The notes beneath the pieces were generated by a model. It ran no database searches and was not told the origin of the DNA. It saw only the letters and a list, made by a program, of their open reading frames with translations. From contig NW_025920104.1 in assembly GCF_902686445.1 (NCBI RefSeq), positions 4,278,001 through 4,342,000 of the forward strand: DNA of 64,000 nucleotides, written 5' to 3'. A program made the translations under genes and the position numbers. Origin of the DNA: Sciurus carolinensis (Eukaryota > Chordata > Mammalia > Rodentia > Sciuridae). Positions 33,054-46,312 of this stretch are shown piece by piece (the first letter of the stretch is position 1; each line of letters begins with the position of its first letter).

Positions 33054-35236
33054 GTGCTCTGGCTCTGTGCTCTTGGCTCTGTCCTCTGTGCTCTGGTTTG
33101 TGCTCAATTCTCTGTTGTCTGTGCTCTTTACTCTGTGCTCTGTGCTCTGTACTATGGCCTCTCAGTTCTGGTCTTGCTCTGAATTCTGTGGTCTGGACTC
33201 TGGGCTCTGTGCTCTGTGTTCTGACTCTGGGCTCTGGATCTGGGGAATGTCTCTGACTCTGTGTCTGGGCTCAGTGCTCTCTGCACTGGGCTCTGGCTCT
33301 GTACTCTGTGCTGTGTGGTCTTCACTTTGCATTCTGGTCTCTGGCTCTGCACTCTGTGCTCTGTGCTTTGTGCATTGTGCTCTGTGCTCTCCCTCTGTGC
33401 TCTCTGCCCTGTGCTCTGCACTCTGAACTCTGGGCTCTGGTTCTGGGATCCTACACTGTGCTTTGTGCTCTCTGCTTTGTGTTCTGGACTCTGTGCTCTG
33501 CCTGTGTGCTCTGGGCTCTGACTCTGGGTTCAGGATCTGTGCTCTGTGCTCTGCACTCTGTGCTCTGTGATCTGTACTATGGACTCTGGTTTCTGATCTC
33601 TGTGCTCTGTGCTCTGTGCTCTGTCTCTGGTCTCTGGTCTGTGGGCTCTGTGCTCGGTGCTCTGGGATCTGTGTTGTGGTCTCTGTGCTTTTTGTTCTGT
33701 GTACTGGGTTGTGTTCTTTGGGCTCTGTGCTCTGTGTTCTGTGTTCTGGTCACTGTGTTCTGTGCTCTGTCTCTATACTTTGGCAATGGCTCTTTGCTCT
33801 GGTCTCTGTGTTCTGCACTCTGTGCTCTGTGCTCCACGCTCTGTGTTCTGCACTCTGTGCTCTGTGCTCTGCACTCTGTGTTGTGGCCCAGTGCTCTGGG
33901 CTCTGGATCTGGGCTGTGTGCCCCAGGCTGTGACTCTATGCTTTGTCTCAATACGCTGGATCTGGGATCTGAACTCTGTCTCTGTTCTCTGGGAACTGGA
34001 AATGTGCTCTGTACTCTCTGTTCTTCATTCCATGCTCTGTGATATGGCTCTGGGCTCTGTCTCTGTTCTCTGTGCTCTGTGCTGTGAGCTTGGAATGTGG
34101 ACTTTATGTTCTGTCTCTATAGCCTAAATTTATGCTCTGGGATATGTGCTCTGGGCTCTGTTCTCTGGTCTCTGGGATATGGGTTCTGTGCTAAGGTCTC
34201 TGGTCTCTGAATTCTGTGCTCTGTACACTTTCTGTGAGCTCTGGTAGCTGGGTTCTGTGCTCTGTGTTTTGGCTCTGTGCTGTTGTCTCTGTGCCCAGTG
34301 CTATGTGCTCTGTACTCTGGGCTCTGTGCTCTGTGCTCTGCACTCAGTGCTCTGGTTTCTAGTTCTGTTGTCTGTACACTGTGCTCTGCACACTGAGCTC
34401 TAGGCTCTGACTCTGCGCTCTGTACTCTGTGCTCTGTGCTCTGTGCTATGGTCTCTTGTCTCTGATCTCTGTGCTCTGGCTCTCCCTGGGCTCTGGGCTA
34501 TGTGCTTTGGCTTCTGTGCTGTGGTCTTTGAATGCTTTGCTATGTGCCCTGTGCTGTGTGCTCTGGGATCTGGATTCTAACTCTGTGGTCTGAGATCTGG
34601 GCTCTGGGCTCTGGTTCTGTGCACTGTGCTCTGTGCTCCGGGCTCTGGCTCTGTGCTCTGGGTTCTGAATTCACTGATTTGTGCATTTTTCTGTGTGCTC
34701 TGCTCTGGGCTTTTTGCTCTGGGTTATGAGATTTCTGCTATGTGCTATGCACTCTGTGCTCTGGGCTCTGTGTTCTGTGCTCTCGGCTCTGTGCTCTGTC
34801 TCTGTACTCTGGCTCTGTACCCTGGGTCTGAGTTCTTGGCTCTGTACTTGGTGCTCTGGTCTCTCTGCTCTGTGCTCTGGTCTCTATGCTCTGAACTCTG
34901 TGTTCTGCACTCTGTGCTCTGTGCTCTATGCTCTGGGCTCTGACTCTAGTATCTCTCTCAATACTCTGGGTTTGGGATCTGACTCTGTCTCTGTTCTCTG
35001 GGTCCTGGATCTGTGTCTGTGCTCTGTGTTCTGAACTCAGTGCTCTGGACTCTGACTCTGGGCTCATACTCTGTTTTCTGTGCTTTGTGCTCTGTGCTCT
35101 CTGCTCTGGTCTCTGGTCACTCTGCTGTGGCTCTGTGCTCTGCGATCTGTACTCTGGACTCTGTGCTCTGTTCTGTGGTCTCTGGTCTCTGAGCTCTGTG
35201 CTCTGGCTCTGTCTCTGAGCTCTGGTCAGTTCACAA
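33054..35236 (-). repeat. Satellite block 2 (TGCTCTG on plus)
   Basis: Contains the copy of the 25.5-kb-offset direct duplication at 33.6-35.1 kb and two TCTCAATAC landmarks (about 33949, 34957). Confidence 0.93.
33620..35080 (+). repeat. Segmental duplication Q, copy 1 (direct)
   Basis: Parallel to 59150-60600 at an offset of ~25.54 kb. Shared: TTTGGCAATGGCTCTTTGCTCTG, CAGGCTGTG.CTCTATGCTTTGTCTCAATAC, GGAAATGTGCTCT and TCTGACTCTGTCTCTGTTCTCTGGGTCCTGG. Confidence 0.85.
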
Positions 35237-35589
35237 ATCTGGGATCCCAGAGCCTAGAGCCATAGCTCAGAACACAAACCACAGACTCAGAGCCCAGATC
35301 ACAGAGCCAGAGCACAGGGATCACATTCCAGACCAGAGCTCAGTGCTCAGAGCAAGGACCCAGAGCACAGAGTAGAGAGTCAGAGCACAGAACACAGAGC
35401 AGAGAGCACAGAGCACAGAGCCAGAGCCCAGAGCCCAGAGTATAGAGCACAGAGCACAGATACCAGAGCCCAGAGCCCAGAGCCCAGAGCACAGAGGCAG
35501 AGCCAGAGTACAGAGGCAGAGCACAGAGCACAGAGCACAGTGACCAGATTCCAGAGCACAGAACACAGAGCCCAGAGCCAGAGCCCAGA
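35237..35589 (+). repeat. Satellite block 3 (CAGAGCA)
   Basis: Begins after CAGTTCACAAATCTG, a landmark also at 38038; ends at the palindrome CCAGAGCTCTG. Confidence 0.92.
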
Positions 35590-37210
35590 GCTCTGTCTCT
35601 GTGCTGTTGGCTCTGTGTTCTGTGCTCTGGTCTCTGGTCTCTGGTCTCTGTGCCATTTACTCTGTGCTCTGTGCTCTCTAATCTGGGATCTGGCTCAGTG
35701 CTTTGCACTCTGTTTTCTGGGCTCTGGTTCTGGACTCTGTTTCTGGGCACTGTCCCAGACTCTGTGTCTGGGTCAATGCTTTGTGCACTGGGCTCTGTCT
35801 CTGTGCTGTGTGCTCCATGCTCTGTACTCTGTGCTCTGGGCTCTTGCACTGGGCTCCTGCTCTGTGCTATGTGCTCTGTGATTTGTGCTCTGTGTTCTGT
35901 GCTCTGTGCTCTATACTCTGGCTATGTGCTCTGGGCTCTGACTCTGGGCTCTGTACGCTGTGCACTGCATTCTGTGCTCTGGACTCTGGCTCTGGATTCT
36001 GGCTCTGTGCTCTATGCTATGGTATCTGGTCTCTGATCTCTATGCTCCATACTCTGTCTCTGAGTGCTCTATGCTCTGTTCTCTGGGCTCTGTGCTGTGG
36101 CTCTGTACTCTGTGCTCTGGGCTGTGTGCTCTGGGTTCTGGCTCTAGGCTCTGTGTCAATACTCTTGGGCTTTGCTCTGAAGTCTGTCTCTGTTCTCAGG
36201 GTCCTGGTTCTGTGCTCTTTGTTTGCACTGAATGCTCTGGTCTCTGGCTCTATGCTCTATGCTCCTTGTGCTCTTCTCTGGGCACTGCACCCTATACTCT
36301 GGGCTCTGTGCTTTTTGATCTGTGTTCTTGCTCTGTACTCTGTACTCTGGGCTGTGTAATCTTTATCCTGTGCTCTTTGCTCTGTATTCTGAGCTCTGGG
36401 CTCTGGCTCTGTGCTCTGCACTCTGCTTTGTGCTCTGTGCTCTGTGCTCTGTGCTCTACATTCTGCACTCTGGGCTCTCCTCTGGGCTCCTGTTCTGTGC
36501 TTTGTTCTCTGTGCTCCCTGCTCTGAGCTCTATGCTCCGGCTATGTTCTCTGCTCTGGCTTTGTGCCATGGCTCTGTGCACTGTACTCTACACTCTTCCC
36601 ACTATGCTCTGGGCTCTTGCTGTGCTGTGTGCTGTGTGCTCTTGTCTCAGAGCTTTAGTCTAGAGTGGGTTCTGTGTTCTCTTGTTTCTGAGCTCTGTGC
36701 TCTGGCTGTCTCTCTGAGCTCTGGTCTATGGGTTCTGGACTATGTGCCTGGGGCTCTGTGCTGTGTTCTCTGTGCTGTGTGCTCTCGGCTCTGGGCTCTG
36801 GGCTCTGGGTATGAGCTCTGGAGTCTGGGCTCTTGGCTCTGGGCTCTGATTGTGTTCTCTGTGCTCTGTGCTCTGGGCTCTGAGTCTGACTCTGTGCTCT
36901 GTGCTCTGTGTTCATTGATTTTTGCACTGTGCTGTTTACTCTGTGCTCTGGTCTCTGAGCAATGGCTCTGTGCTCTTTGCTCTGGGCTGGTTGATTCATA
37001 TACTGTGCTGTGTGCTCTGGGCTCTGTGCTCTAGCCTCTGGGCACTGGGTTCTCTGCTCTGGTCTCTTGTCTCTGTGCCCTGTGCTCTGTGATCTGTCTC
37101 TGTATTCTGGCTCTGTACATTGGGTTTGGGCTCTTGGCTCTGTCCTCGGTGCTTAGGTCTTTTTTCTCTGTGCTCTAATCTCTGGTTTGCACTCTGTGCT
37201 CTGATCTCTG
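35590..37210 (-). repeat. Satellite block 4 (TGCTCTG)
   Basis: Ends at the right arm of a perfect 38-bp inverted repeat (arms 36628-36665 and 37211-37248). Confidence 0.92.
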
Positions 37211-37248
37211 CTCTAGACTAAAGCTCTGAGACAAGAGCACACAGCACA
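36628..37248. repeat. Perfect 38-bp inverted repeat, 545-bp spacer
   Basis: Left arm 36628-36665 contains GTCTCAGAGCTTTAGTCTAG; right arm 37211-37248 is its exact reverse complement. The right arm sits on the block 4/5 orientation switch. The non-heptamer part (TTTAGTCTAG) shows this is not a chance satellite match. Confidence 0.95.
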
Positions 37249-38557
37249 GAGCACAGGGCCGACAGCACAGATCCCAGAGCACAGAGCACAGTGCCCAGAG
37301 CCCAAATCCCAGAGCCCAGAGCAGAGTGCAAAGCACAGAGACCAGAGACTAGAGCACAGAGTGCAGAGCACAGAGCACAGATCACAAAGCACAGGGCACA
37401 GAGCAGGGAGTGCATATTGCAGACCACAGAGTACACAGGACAGAGCCAGAGCCCAGAGCCCAGAGTGAAGAGCACAGAGCAGAGAGTACAGAACACAGAG
37501 AACAGAAAACAGAGCAGGAGCCCAGAGTCAGAGCCCAGAGCACAGAGTGCAAAACACAGAACCAGAACCCAGAGAACAGAGACAGAATTCAGAACCCAGA
37601 CCCAAAGTATTGAGAGAGATCCTAGAGACAGAGCCCAGAGCACACAGCACAGAACACAGAGCACAGATCACAGAGCACAAAAAAACAGAGCACAGAGTGC
37701 AGAGCACAGAGGTCACAGCACAGAGCACAGATCCCAGAGCCCAGGCCCAGGGTACAGATTCAGAGTACAGAGACAAAGCACAGAGCACAGAACACAGAGC
37801 ACAGTGACCAGAGACCAGATCACAGAGCTCAGTGCCCACTGCCTAGAGCCTAGAGTCCAGAGTGTGGAGCAAGAGATCAGAGCACAGAACACAGAGTACA
37901 GAGCCCAGGACACAGAGCTGAGAGTACAGTGACAAGGACAAGAGCACAGGCACAGAGTCTACAGCCCACAGCATAGAGTGCAGAGCATGGAGAACAGAGC
38001 TTAGAACCCAGAGCACACAGCACAGAGCATAGAGCCCAGTTCACAAATCTGCAAACCCAGAGCCCAGAACCCAAAGCCTAGAGTCAGTGCTCAGAGCACT
38101 AACCAGAGACCCAGAGGCCAGAGCACAGAGTCAGAGCCCAGAGACCAGAGCCCAGGTGAGAGCTCAGTGCTCATAGCAAGGACCCAGAACCCAGAACAGG
38201 GAGACCAGAGCCCAGAACACAGACCCAGAGTTTAGAGACAGAACACAGAGCCCAGAGCCCAGAATATAGAGAACAGAGCACAGAACAAAGGCACTAGCAC
38301 ATGGAGACCAAAGCACAGAGCACAGAGCACAGACCATGAGACTAGAGCACAGATCACAAGCCAGAGAACAGAGGCAGAGCCCAGAGCACAGACCCAGAGC
38401 TCAGAGTACAGAGCATAGTACACAGATACCAGAGCACTGATTCCAGAGCCCAGAGCTCAAAGGCAGATACGGAGTCCACAGACAGAGCACAGAGCACAGA
38501 GCAAGGTGACCACAGTCCAGAGCACAGAACACAGAGCATAGAGTCAGAACCCTGGGC
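37211..38557 (+). repeat. Satellite block 5 (CAGAGCA)
   Basis: Its last ~400 bp are the left part of the long inverted duplication shared with 63.6-64.0 kb. Confidence 0.92.
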
Positions 38558-39520
38558 CAGCCTCTGAGCTCTGGGCTCTGGGCTCTGTGCTCTGGTATGT
38601 GTGCTATGTGCTCTGTGCTCTGTGCTCTGTGTTCTGTGATCTGGGCTCTCGCTCTGCACTCTGGACTCTGTGCTCTAGACTCTAGGCACTGGATTCTGTG
38701 CTCTGGTCTCTGGGCACTGTGCTCTGTGTTCTGTGCTCTGTCTCTGTACTCTGACTCTACTCTGGGTTTGGGCTCTTGGCTCTGTGCTCAGTTCTCTGAT
38801 CTCTGTACTCTGTGCTCTGGTCTCTATGCTCTGCACTCTGTGCTCTGTGTTCTGAAATCGCTGCTCTGTACTCTGCACTCTGTACTCTGGTTCTGTGCTC
38901 TGTGTGCTGTGCTCTGAGCTGTGTGCTCTTGTCTCCAACTCTAGGCTCTCTCTCAGTACTCTGGGTCTGGGTTCTGTACGCTGTCTCTGTTGTCTGGGTC
39001 CTGGCTCTATGCTCTCCACTCTGTGCTCTGTGCTCTGCTCTCTGTCTCTGTACTCTGGATCTGTACTCTGGGTCTGGGCTCCGAGCTCTGTGCTCTGCAT
39101 TTTGTGCTCTATTCATTTTGCTCTGCCTCTGTAATCTCTGCTCTGTTCTCTGTGCTCTGTGCTGTTTGCTCTGGGCTCTGACTCTAAGCTCTCTCTCTTG
39201 GGGTTGGACTCTGAACTCTTTCTCTGTTCTCTGGGTCCTGGCACTGTGCTCTGAGCTTTGCACTCTGCACTCTGGGCTCTGTCCCTAGGCTCTTGCTCTG
39301 TTTTCTGTGCTCTGTACCCTGTGCTCTCTGCTCTTTGCTTTGGACTCAAGGTTCTGGGCTCTGGATTTGGTCACTATCTCTAACTCTATAAGTCTGGACT
39401 CTGTGCTCGGTGCACTGTGCTCTGGCTTGGTACTCTGTGGTCCTTGCTCTGCTCTCTGCACACTGGGCTCTGGCTCTGGGCTCCTGCTCTGTGATTTGTG
39501 CTCTGTGCTCTGTGCTCTGA
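38150..39520 (+). repeat. Segmental duplication R, copy 1 (inverted mate at 62.68-64.0 kb)
   Basis: The reverse complement of 62680-64000 follows this stretch in order. Shared: CCAGGTGAGAGCTCAGTGCTCA, GGCCAGCCTCTGAGCTCTGG, CTCTAGACTCT.GGCACTGG and TTTGGACTCAAGGTTCTGGG. The paired coordinates sum to ~102,200 throughout, so only small indels separate the copies. Confidence 0.9.
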
Positions 39521-39645
39521 CTGTGTGCTCTGGGCTCTGGCTCTGGGCTCAGGATCTGTGATCTGTGCTCTGCATTGTGTGCTTCGCACTCTGTACTATG
39601 GTCTCTACTCTCTCATCCCTGTGCTCCATGCCCAGAGTCCAGAGG
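38558..39645 (-). repeat. Satellite block 6 (TGCTCTG)
   Basis: Continues the inverted duplication (mate at 62.7-63.6 kb). A short mixed-orientation stretch at 39628-39663 precedes the next block. Confidence 0.92.
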
Positions 39646-42561
39646 AAGTGGCTCTGTATTCTGCCAAGACCCAGAGAAGAGAGACAGTTCAGTGACCACA
39701 CCCAGAATATTGAGAAAGTGCTTAGAGCAAGAATACAGAGAACAGAGCACAGAGGACAGAGCACAGAGCACAGAGTGCACAGCACAGAGCACAGAGTGTA
39801 GAGCATAGAGAGCAGAGCACAGTGACCATAGACCAGAAAACAGAGCCCAGAGCCCAGAGCAGACTCAGTGTACAGAACCAGAGTAGAGACAGAGCACAGT
39901 GCAGAGAACTCAGTGACCAGCGACAGGCACACAAAGCACAATGCCCAGAGATCATAGCACAGAGAACAGAGCCCAGAGCACAGAGCACAGAGACCAGAGC
40001 AGGGAGCACAGAGACCAGAGCACAGAGCACAGACCCAGAGTCTAGCACACAGTGCCCGGAGCACAGAGACCAGAACACAGAGCAGAGAGCACAGAGCAGA
40101 GAGCACAGAGCACAGAGAACAGAGTCAAGAGCACAGAGTCAAGAGCAAAGAGTGCAGGATAGAGAGTACAGAGCATAGAGAATAGAGCACAGAGTCCAGA
40201 ACTCAGAACACGGAGCCAGAGCCAGAATAGGGAGACAGATTGCAGAGCCCAGAGCCCGTAGTCCAGTGCACAGACACCAGAGTCCAGAGCACAGAACTAG
40301 AGCCCAGAGGCAGAGCCCATAGACCAGACTGTAGAACCCAGAGGCCAGAGCAAAGAGCACAGAGCAGAGTCAGAGCACAGAGGGCAGAGTGCAGAGCACA
40401 GAGCACAGAGCACAGAACAGAGAGCCAGAGCATTGATCCAGAGCCCAGAGCGAAGAGTGCAGAACACAGTGCCAGAAAAAATAGCCAAAGCCCAGAGCCA
40501 GAGCCCAGAGTGCAGAATGCAGAGCACAGAGGACAGAACACAAAGCAGAAAACTGATCCAGAGCCCAGTGCCAATTCTATGGAGCACAGAGTAAGATCAC
40601 CTGGCCAGAGCCCAGAGCACAGATCCCATAGCACAGAGCACAGTGCACAGAGCACAGAGAACAGAGAAGAATACAGGAACCCAGAGCCAGATCCCAGAGC
40701 ACAGAGTGCAGACCACAGAGCACAGAGCGATATTCAGAGTACAGACACAGAACACAGAGTCCACATCCCAGGCTCATAGCACAGAGCACAGAGAACAGAG
40801 ATGGAGTGAAGAGCCAGAGCCCAGAGCACAGAACACAGAGCACAGAGTGTGGAGCACACAGCCCATGGCACAGAGCCCAGTGCACAGAGCACAGAGCACA
40901 GATACAGAGCCCATAGCACACAGTACAGAGACAAGAGCAGAGAGCACAGAGCCACAGCACAGGTCACAGAGTACAGAATACGGAGCCCAGAGCCGAGGGT
41001 ACAGACTGCTGAACGAAACCACAGAGCACAGAGTGCAGAGAACAGAGACAAGAGCACAGAGTACAGAGACCAGAGCAGAGGGCACAGAGCTAGAACCAGA
41101 GTACTAGGACAAAGCACAGAGCACAGAACACAGAGACAGAGCCCAGAGTCAGAGCCCAGAACACAGAAGTGGAACCCAGAGCCCAGAGCACATAGCACAG
41201 AGCACTGAGCCTAGAGTACAGAGTACAGAGCACAGAACACAGAGCAAAGAGCCCATAGCATAGAGCCCAGAGTCAGAGCCCAGAGCACAGAATTGGAGCA
41301 AAGAGGCCAGGGCACAGAGCTCAGAGCCCGAACAAGAGTACAGAGACAGAGAGCACAGGGCACAGAGCAGAGTGACTGGAGCCCGCAACACAGACTGCAG
41401 AGTGCAGAGCCAGAGGTCAGAGTCAAAGCCCAGAGCCCAGAGTGTGGACCATAGAGCCCAGAGCACAGAGCACAGTGCACAGAGCCAAGAGCAGAGAGCC
41501 AGAGCCCATAGCACATTGTGCAGAAAATAGAAGATGGAGCATAGAGCCAGAACACTGATCCATAGCCCAGAGAGCAGACTGTAGAACACAGAGCAGAGCA
41601 CAGAGCACATAGCACACAACACAGAGAACAGAACAGGAGCCCAGAGCCAGAGCCCAGAATGCAGAGTGCAGAGGAGAGAGCACAGAATAGAGAGCCAGGT
41701 CCCAGAGAAGAGAGACACAGTTCAGAGAACAGACCAAGTGTATTGAGAAAGAGCATAGAGCCAGAACCCAGAGTCCAGAGCACAGAGCCCAGAGCAGAGA
41801 GGCACACAGCACAGGGCACAGAGCCCAGTGCCCAAGTCAAGGAGCCCAGAGCCCAGAACATAGATCCTAGAATCCAGAGCACAGAGACAAGAGTACAGAG
41901 CACAGAGGTAGAGCCCAGATCCCAGAGCCCAGAGCACAGAGACCAGAGCACAAAGCAGAGTCCAGAGCTGAGAGCAGGGAGCACGGAGCCAAGAACCAAG
42001 GCCAGAGCACAGAGCACAGAGAACAGAGCTGAGAGCACATAGCAATGAGCCAAGAGAACAGAACTCAGAGCACAGAGCTCAGAGCCATAGTACAGAAAGA
42101 GAGCACACAGCATAGGGCACAGTGACCAGAATTCAGAGCAGAGCGGGGAGCACCAATCCCAGAGCACACAGTCCAGAGCAAAGAGCCCAATACACAAATC
42201 AACCTGCCCAGAGCAGAGAGCATAGACAACAGATCACAGAGCACAGAGCACAGAGCAAACTGACCAGAGATCAGAACACAGAGCACATTGCCCAGAGCCC
42301 AGAGAACAGAGGTCAGAACACAAAAAACAGTGCACAGGACCCAGTGCCCAAATCAACAGGCCCACAGCCCAGAGCACAAAGCATAGATCCCAGAGTCCAG
42401 AGCACAGAGACCAGAGCAGAGAGTACAGACCCAAGAGCCCAGAGCACAGTGCCAGAGTACACAGACCAAAGCACAGAGCACAGAGCCCTGGGCACAGGGT
42501 CCAGACCCAGAGTACAGAGACTGAACACAGAGTCCAGAGCCCAGAACATGGAGAGAGAGCC
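39646..42561 (+). repeat. Satellite block 7 (CAGAGCA), the longest
   Basis: About 2.9 kb in one orientation; GTATTGAGA-type landmarks near 39706 and 41735. Confidence 0.93.
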
Positions 42562-43989
42562 TGGTCACTGTGCTCTGGGCTCTGTGCTCTTCGCTCTGTC
42601 TCTGTGCTCTGGTTCTGATTCAGAGCTCTGGGCTCTGGACTCTCTGCTCTGTGTTCTGTGCTCTGTCCTCTAACTCTGTACATTCGCTCTGGTCTCTGTG
42701 CTCTGCACTCTTTGCTCTGTGCTCTGTGATGTGTGCTCTGGCTCTGTGCTCTGTGTACCATATTCTGGTGTGTTCTCTGGGCTCTGGCTCTAGGCTCTAT
42801 CTCAAAACACTGAGTCTGGGCTCTGAACTCAGTCTCTGTTCTCTGGGTACTGGCTCTGTGCTCTCTACACTATGTTCTGCATTCTGCACTCTGGGCTCTG
42901 GCTCAGGGCTCTTGCTCTCATTTCTGTGCTCCGTGCTCTGTGCTCTGCCCTCTCTGCTTTGGTTCTGTGCTCTGTGCTCTGTGCTCTGTGCTCTGTGTTC
43001 TGGGCTGTGTGCTCTGGGCTCTGTGCTCTGGACTCTGGTTCTGGTCACTGTGTTCTGTGCTCTAAGTTCTGGGCTCTGGCTCTGTTATCTGGCTCTGTGC
43101 TCTGTGCTCTGGTCTCTGTACTCTAACTCTGTGCTCTGGGCTCAGCTTCCGTGGTTTGTGCTCTGAGCTCTGGCTCCAGGCTCTGGGCTCTGGGCTCTGG
43201 GTTCTGGGCTCTGGACTCTGAACTCTGGGCTCACAGTTTTGTGAACTGGTCTCTGTGCTCTATGCTGTGTGCTCTGGGCTTTGAGCTCTATTCTCTTTGC
43301 TATTCATGCAGTGCTCTGGGTTCTGGATCTATGGTCTGCACACTCTGCTCTAAGGTCTTGGAACTGCTCCCTGGGCACTGGTTCTTGTAACCTTGCTCTT
43401 TGCTCTGTGCTCGGGGCTCTGTGTTCTAGGCTCTGGGCACTGTGCTCTGTGCTCTGTACACTGGATCTATACTCTGTGCTCTGGGCTCTGTGTTCTGGTC
43501 TCTGTGCTCTGTGCTCTGTGCTCTGGGCTGTGTGCTCTGGGCTCTGGCTCTAGGCTTCCTCTCAGTACTCTGGGTCTGGGTTCTGAAATCTGTCTCTGTT
43601 CTCTGGTTCCTGGCCCTGTGCTCTGAACTCTGTGCTTTGCACTCTGCACTCAGGGCTCTGACTCTGGGTTCCTGCTCTGTTTTCTATACTCTGTGCTCTG
43701 TGCTTTCTGCTCTATGCTCTGATCTGGGCTCTGGGCTCTGGCTCTGTGATCTGCGATCTGTGCTCTGGTCTCTGGGCTCTGGGCTCTGGTTCTGGTCACT
43801 CTCTCTGACTCTGGGTCTGAACTCTGTGCTCTGTGCTCTGTGTACTGGGCTCTGGCTCTGGGCACTCACTCTGACTCTGGGTCTAAACTCTTTGCTCTGT
43901 GCTCTGTGCACTGTGCTCTGGCTTTGTGCTCTGTCCTATTTGCTCTGCACTCTGCGCTCTGGGATCTGGCTCTGGGCTACTGCTCTGGG
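42562..43989 (-). repeat. Satellite block 8 (TGCTCTG)
   Basis: From ~43.28 kb it belongs to the 11-kb-offset direct duplication; it ends at CTCTGGGACCAGAGAACAGAG. Confidence 0.93.
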
Positions 43990-45170
43990 ACCAGAGAACA
44001 GAGTGCAAGCACAGAGTGAGAGCACAGAGCACAGAGAACAGAGCACAGAGCATGAGTAAGAGCACAGAGATGGAGCACAGAGCCCAGAGTCCAGAGTTCA
44101 GAGCTAGAGCTAGAGCACAGAGCTCAGAGACCAGAGACCATAGCACAGTGCACAGAGCACAGAGACCACAGCACAGAGCAAAGAGCATAGAGCCTAGAGT
44201 GCACAGTGCAGAGACTAGAGCCAGAGCCCAGAGCACAGTGTACAGAGCATAGAGTACTGAGCACAGAGCCAGATCCCAAATCCAGAGCCCAGAGCACAGA
44301 ACCCAGAACACAGAGCACAGGGCACAGAGCAAAGAACAGAAAGCACAGATCAGGAGCCCCAAGTCAGAGCCCAGAGAACAGAGAACACAGTGCAGAGTAC
44401 AGAGCCAGAGCACAGAACCAGAGGTCAGTTCACAAAGTGCATAGCACAGAGCACTGAGACCAGAGGACACAATCAGTGCCCAAAACCAAGATCCAAAGTA
44501 CAGAAACATAATACAGAGCTTAATGCCCAGAATTGAGCCAGGGAAAGAGTACAGAGAGAGAGAATAGAGACAGCCCAGATTGCAGGGTGTAGAGCATAGA
44601 GCCAGATCACACAGCCAGAACAGAGAGCACAGAGCCCAGAGACAGATCCCAGGTCTCAAAGTACAGAGCAGTGAGCAGAGAAACTGAGTCAGAAAATACA
44701 GCACAAAGCACAGAGACAAGATGCAGAACACAGAGACAGAGTCAAGAACCAGAGTCTAGAGCACAAATTTTAGAGCACAGAGCGCAGAGGACAGAACACA
44801 GAGCACAGACCAGAGACTACATAGACCAGAGCAAGGAACACAGAACACACAGCACAGAACTAGGACCCAAAGAACAGACACAGAATTCAGAGCCCAGACC
44901 CAGAGTATTGAGACAGAGCCTAGAACCAGAACCCATGAAAAGAACACAGAGAACGGAGCACAGAGCCACAGCACAGAGCACACAGCACAGAGCACAGTGT
45001 GCAAAGCACAGAGAGCAGAGCACAGTGACCACACAACAGAGCACAAATAACAGACCCAGAGCACAGAACCAGAGTACAAGAGACAGAGAACAGAGCACAG
45101 AGCTCAGTGACTAGAGACAAGAGTACATAGCACAGTGCCCACAGCCCAGAGCACAGAGCACAGAGTCCAG
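43285..45170 (+). repeat. Segmental duplication P, copy 1 (direct)
   Basis: Parallel to 54255-56360 at an offset growing from ~10.98 to ~11.2 kb. Shared specific strings: GGGCACTGGTTCTTGT, TCTCTGTTCTCTGGTTCCTGG, GACCAGAGAACAGAG and GACCAGAGACCATAGCACAG. Both copies keep the same orientation switch inside (43989/43990 and 55032/55033). Confidence 0.85.
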
Positions 45171-45950
45171 AGTACAGACCTAGAATACTGAGCAGGGAGC
45201 ACAGTGCCAGAACCCAGAGCACACAGAACAGAACACAGAGTAAAGAGCACAGAGCACAGAGTGCAATGCACATAGAACAGAGCACAGAGCACAGAGCACA
45301 GAACACAGGGACCACAGCATAGAGCAGAGTGCCCAGAGCTCAGAGCCCTGAGTGCAGAACAAAGAGCACAGAAAACAGAGCAAGAACCCAGAGCCAGAGC
45401 CCGGGGTACAGGGTACAGAACAAAGAGCCAGGACCCAGGGAACAGATACAGAGCACAGAGCCCAGACCCAGAATATTGAGAAAGAGCCTAGAAACAGATT
45501 CCAAAGAACACAGGCCAGAGTACAGAGCACAGAGCTCAGAGACCAGAGAACAGAGCCCAGACCCAGAGTACAGATCCAGAGTACAGAGACAAAGCACAGA
45601 GCACAGAGCACAGTGACCAGATAACTTAGCACAGAGCCCAGTGCCCAGAGCCTAGAGCCCAGAGCCCAGAGTACAGAGCGAGAATCCAGAGCACAGAACA
45701 CAGGCTTCAGAGCCCAGTGCACAGAGCATAGTGCCTGGAGCATAGAACATGGAGCACAGAGCACAGAGTCAGAGTACAGAGCCAAAGCACAGCGCATAGA
45801 GCCCAGAGCCCAGAGCCCAGAGCCAAGAGCACAGAGCTAAGAGACAGAACACAGAGCACAGAGTGCAGAACACAGAGCACAGAGCATATTGACCAGAGTC
45901 CAGATCACAGAGTTAAGAGCATAGAGACAGAGCCCAGTTCCAGAGCCCAG
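43990..45950 (+). repeat. Satellite block 9 (CAGAGCA)
   Basis: Its first ~1.2 kb continue the 11-kb-offset duplication across the orientation switch. Confidence 0.93.
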
Positions 45951-46312
45951 ATCTCTGACTTTGTGCTCTTGACTCTGTGCTCTGTGCTCTGGTTTTTGCA
46001 CTGTTCTCTGGTCTCTGTGCTCTTTACTCTATGCTCTGTGTGCTGTCCTCCGGGTTTGTGGCTCTGACAATGTGCTCTTGGCTCTGTGCTCTGGGCTCAG
46101 GCTCTGGGTTCTGGCTCTGTGCTCTGTGCTCTGCACTCTGCACTCTGCGCTCTGACTCTGGGATTCTGCTCTGTGCTATGTGCCCTGTGCTTTGTGCACT
46201 GTGCTCTGTGCTCTGAAGTCTGTGCTTTGTGCTCTGGGCACTGGTTACTGTGCTCTGTGCTCTGGGATCTGTGCTGTGGCCTCGGTGCTCTGTGTTCTGT
46301 GCTCTTGTCTCA
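45951..46312 (-). repeat. Satellite block 10 (TGCTCTG)
   Basis: Short block ending in GTCTCAGAGTAGGAGCCCA, a junction form also at ~51620 and ~58345. Confidence 0.92.
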
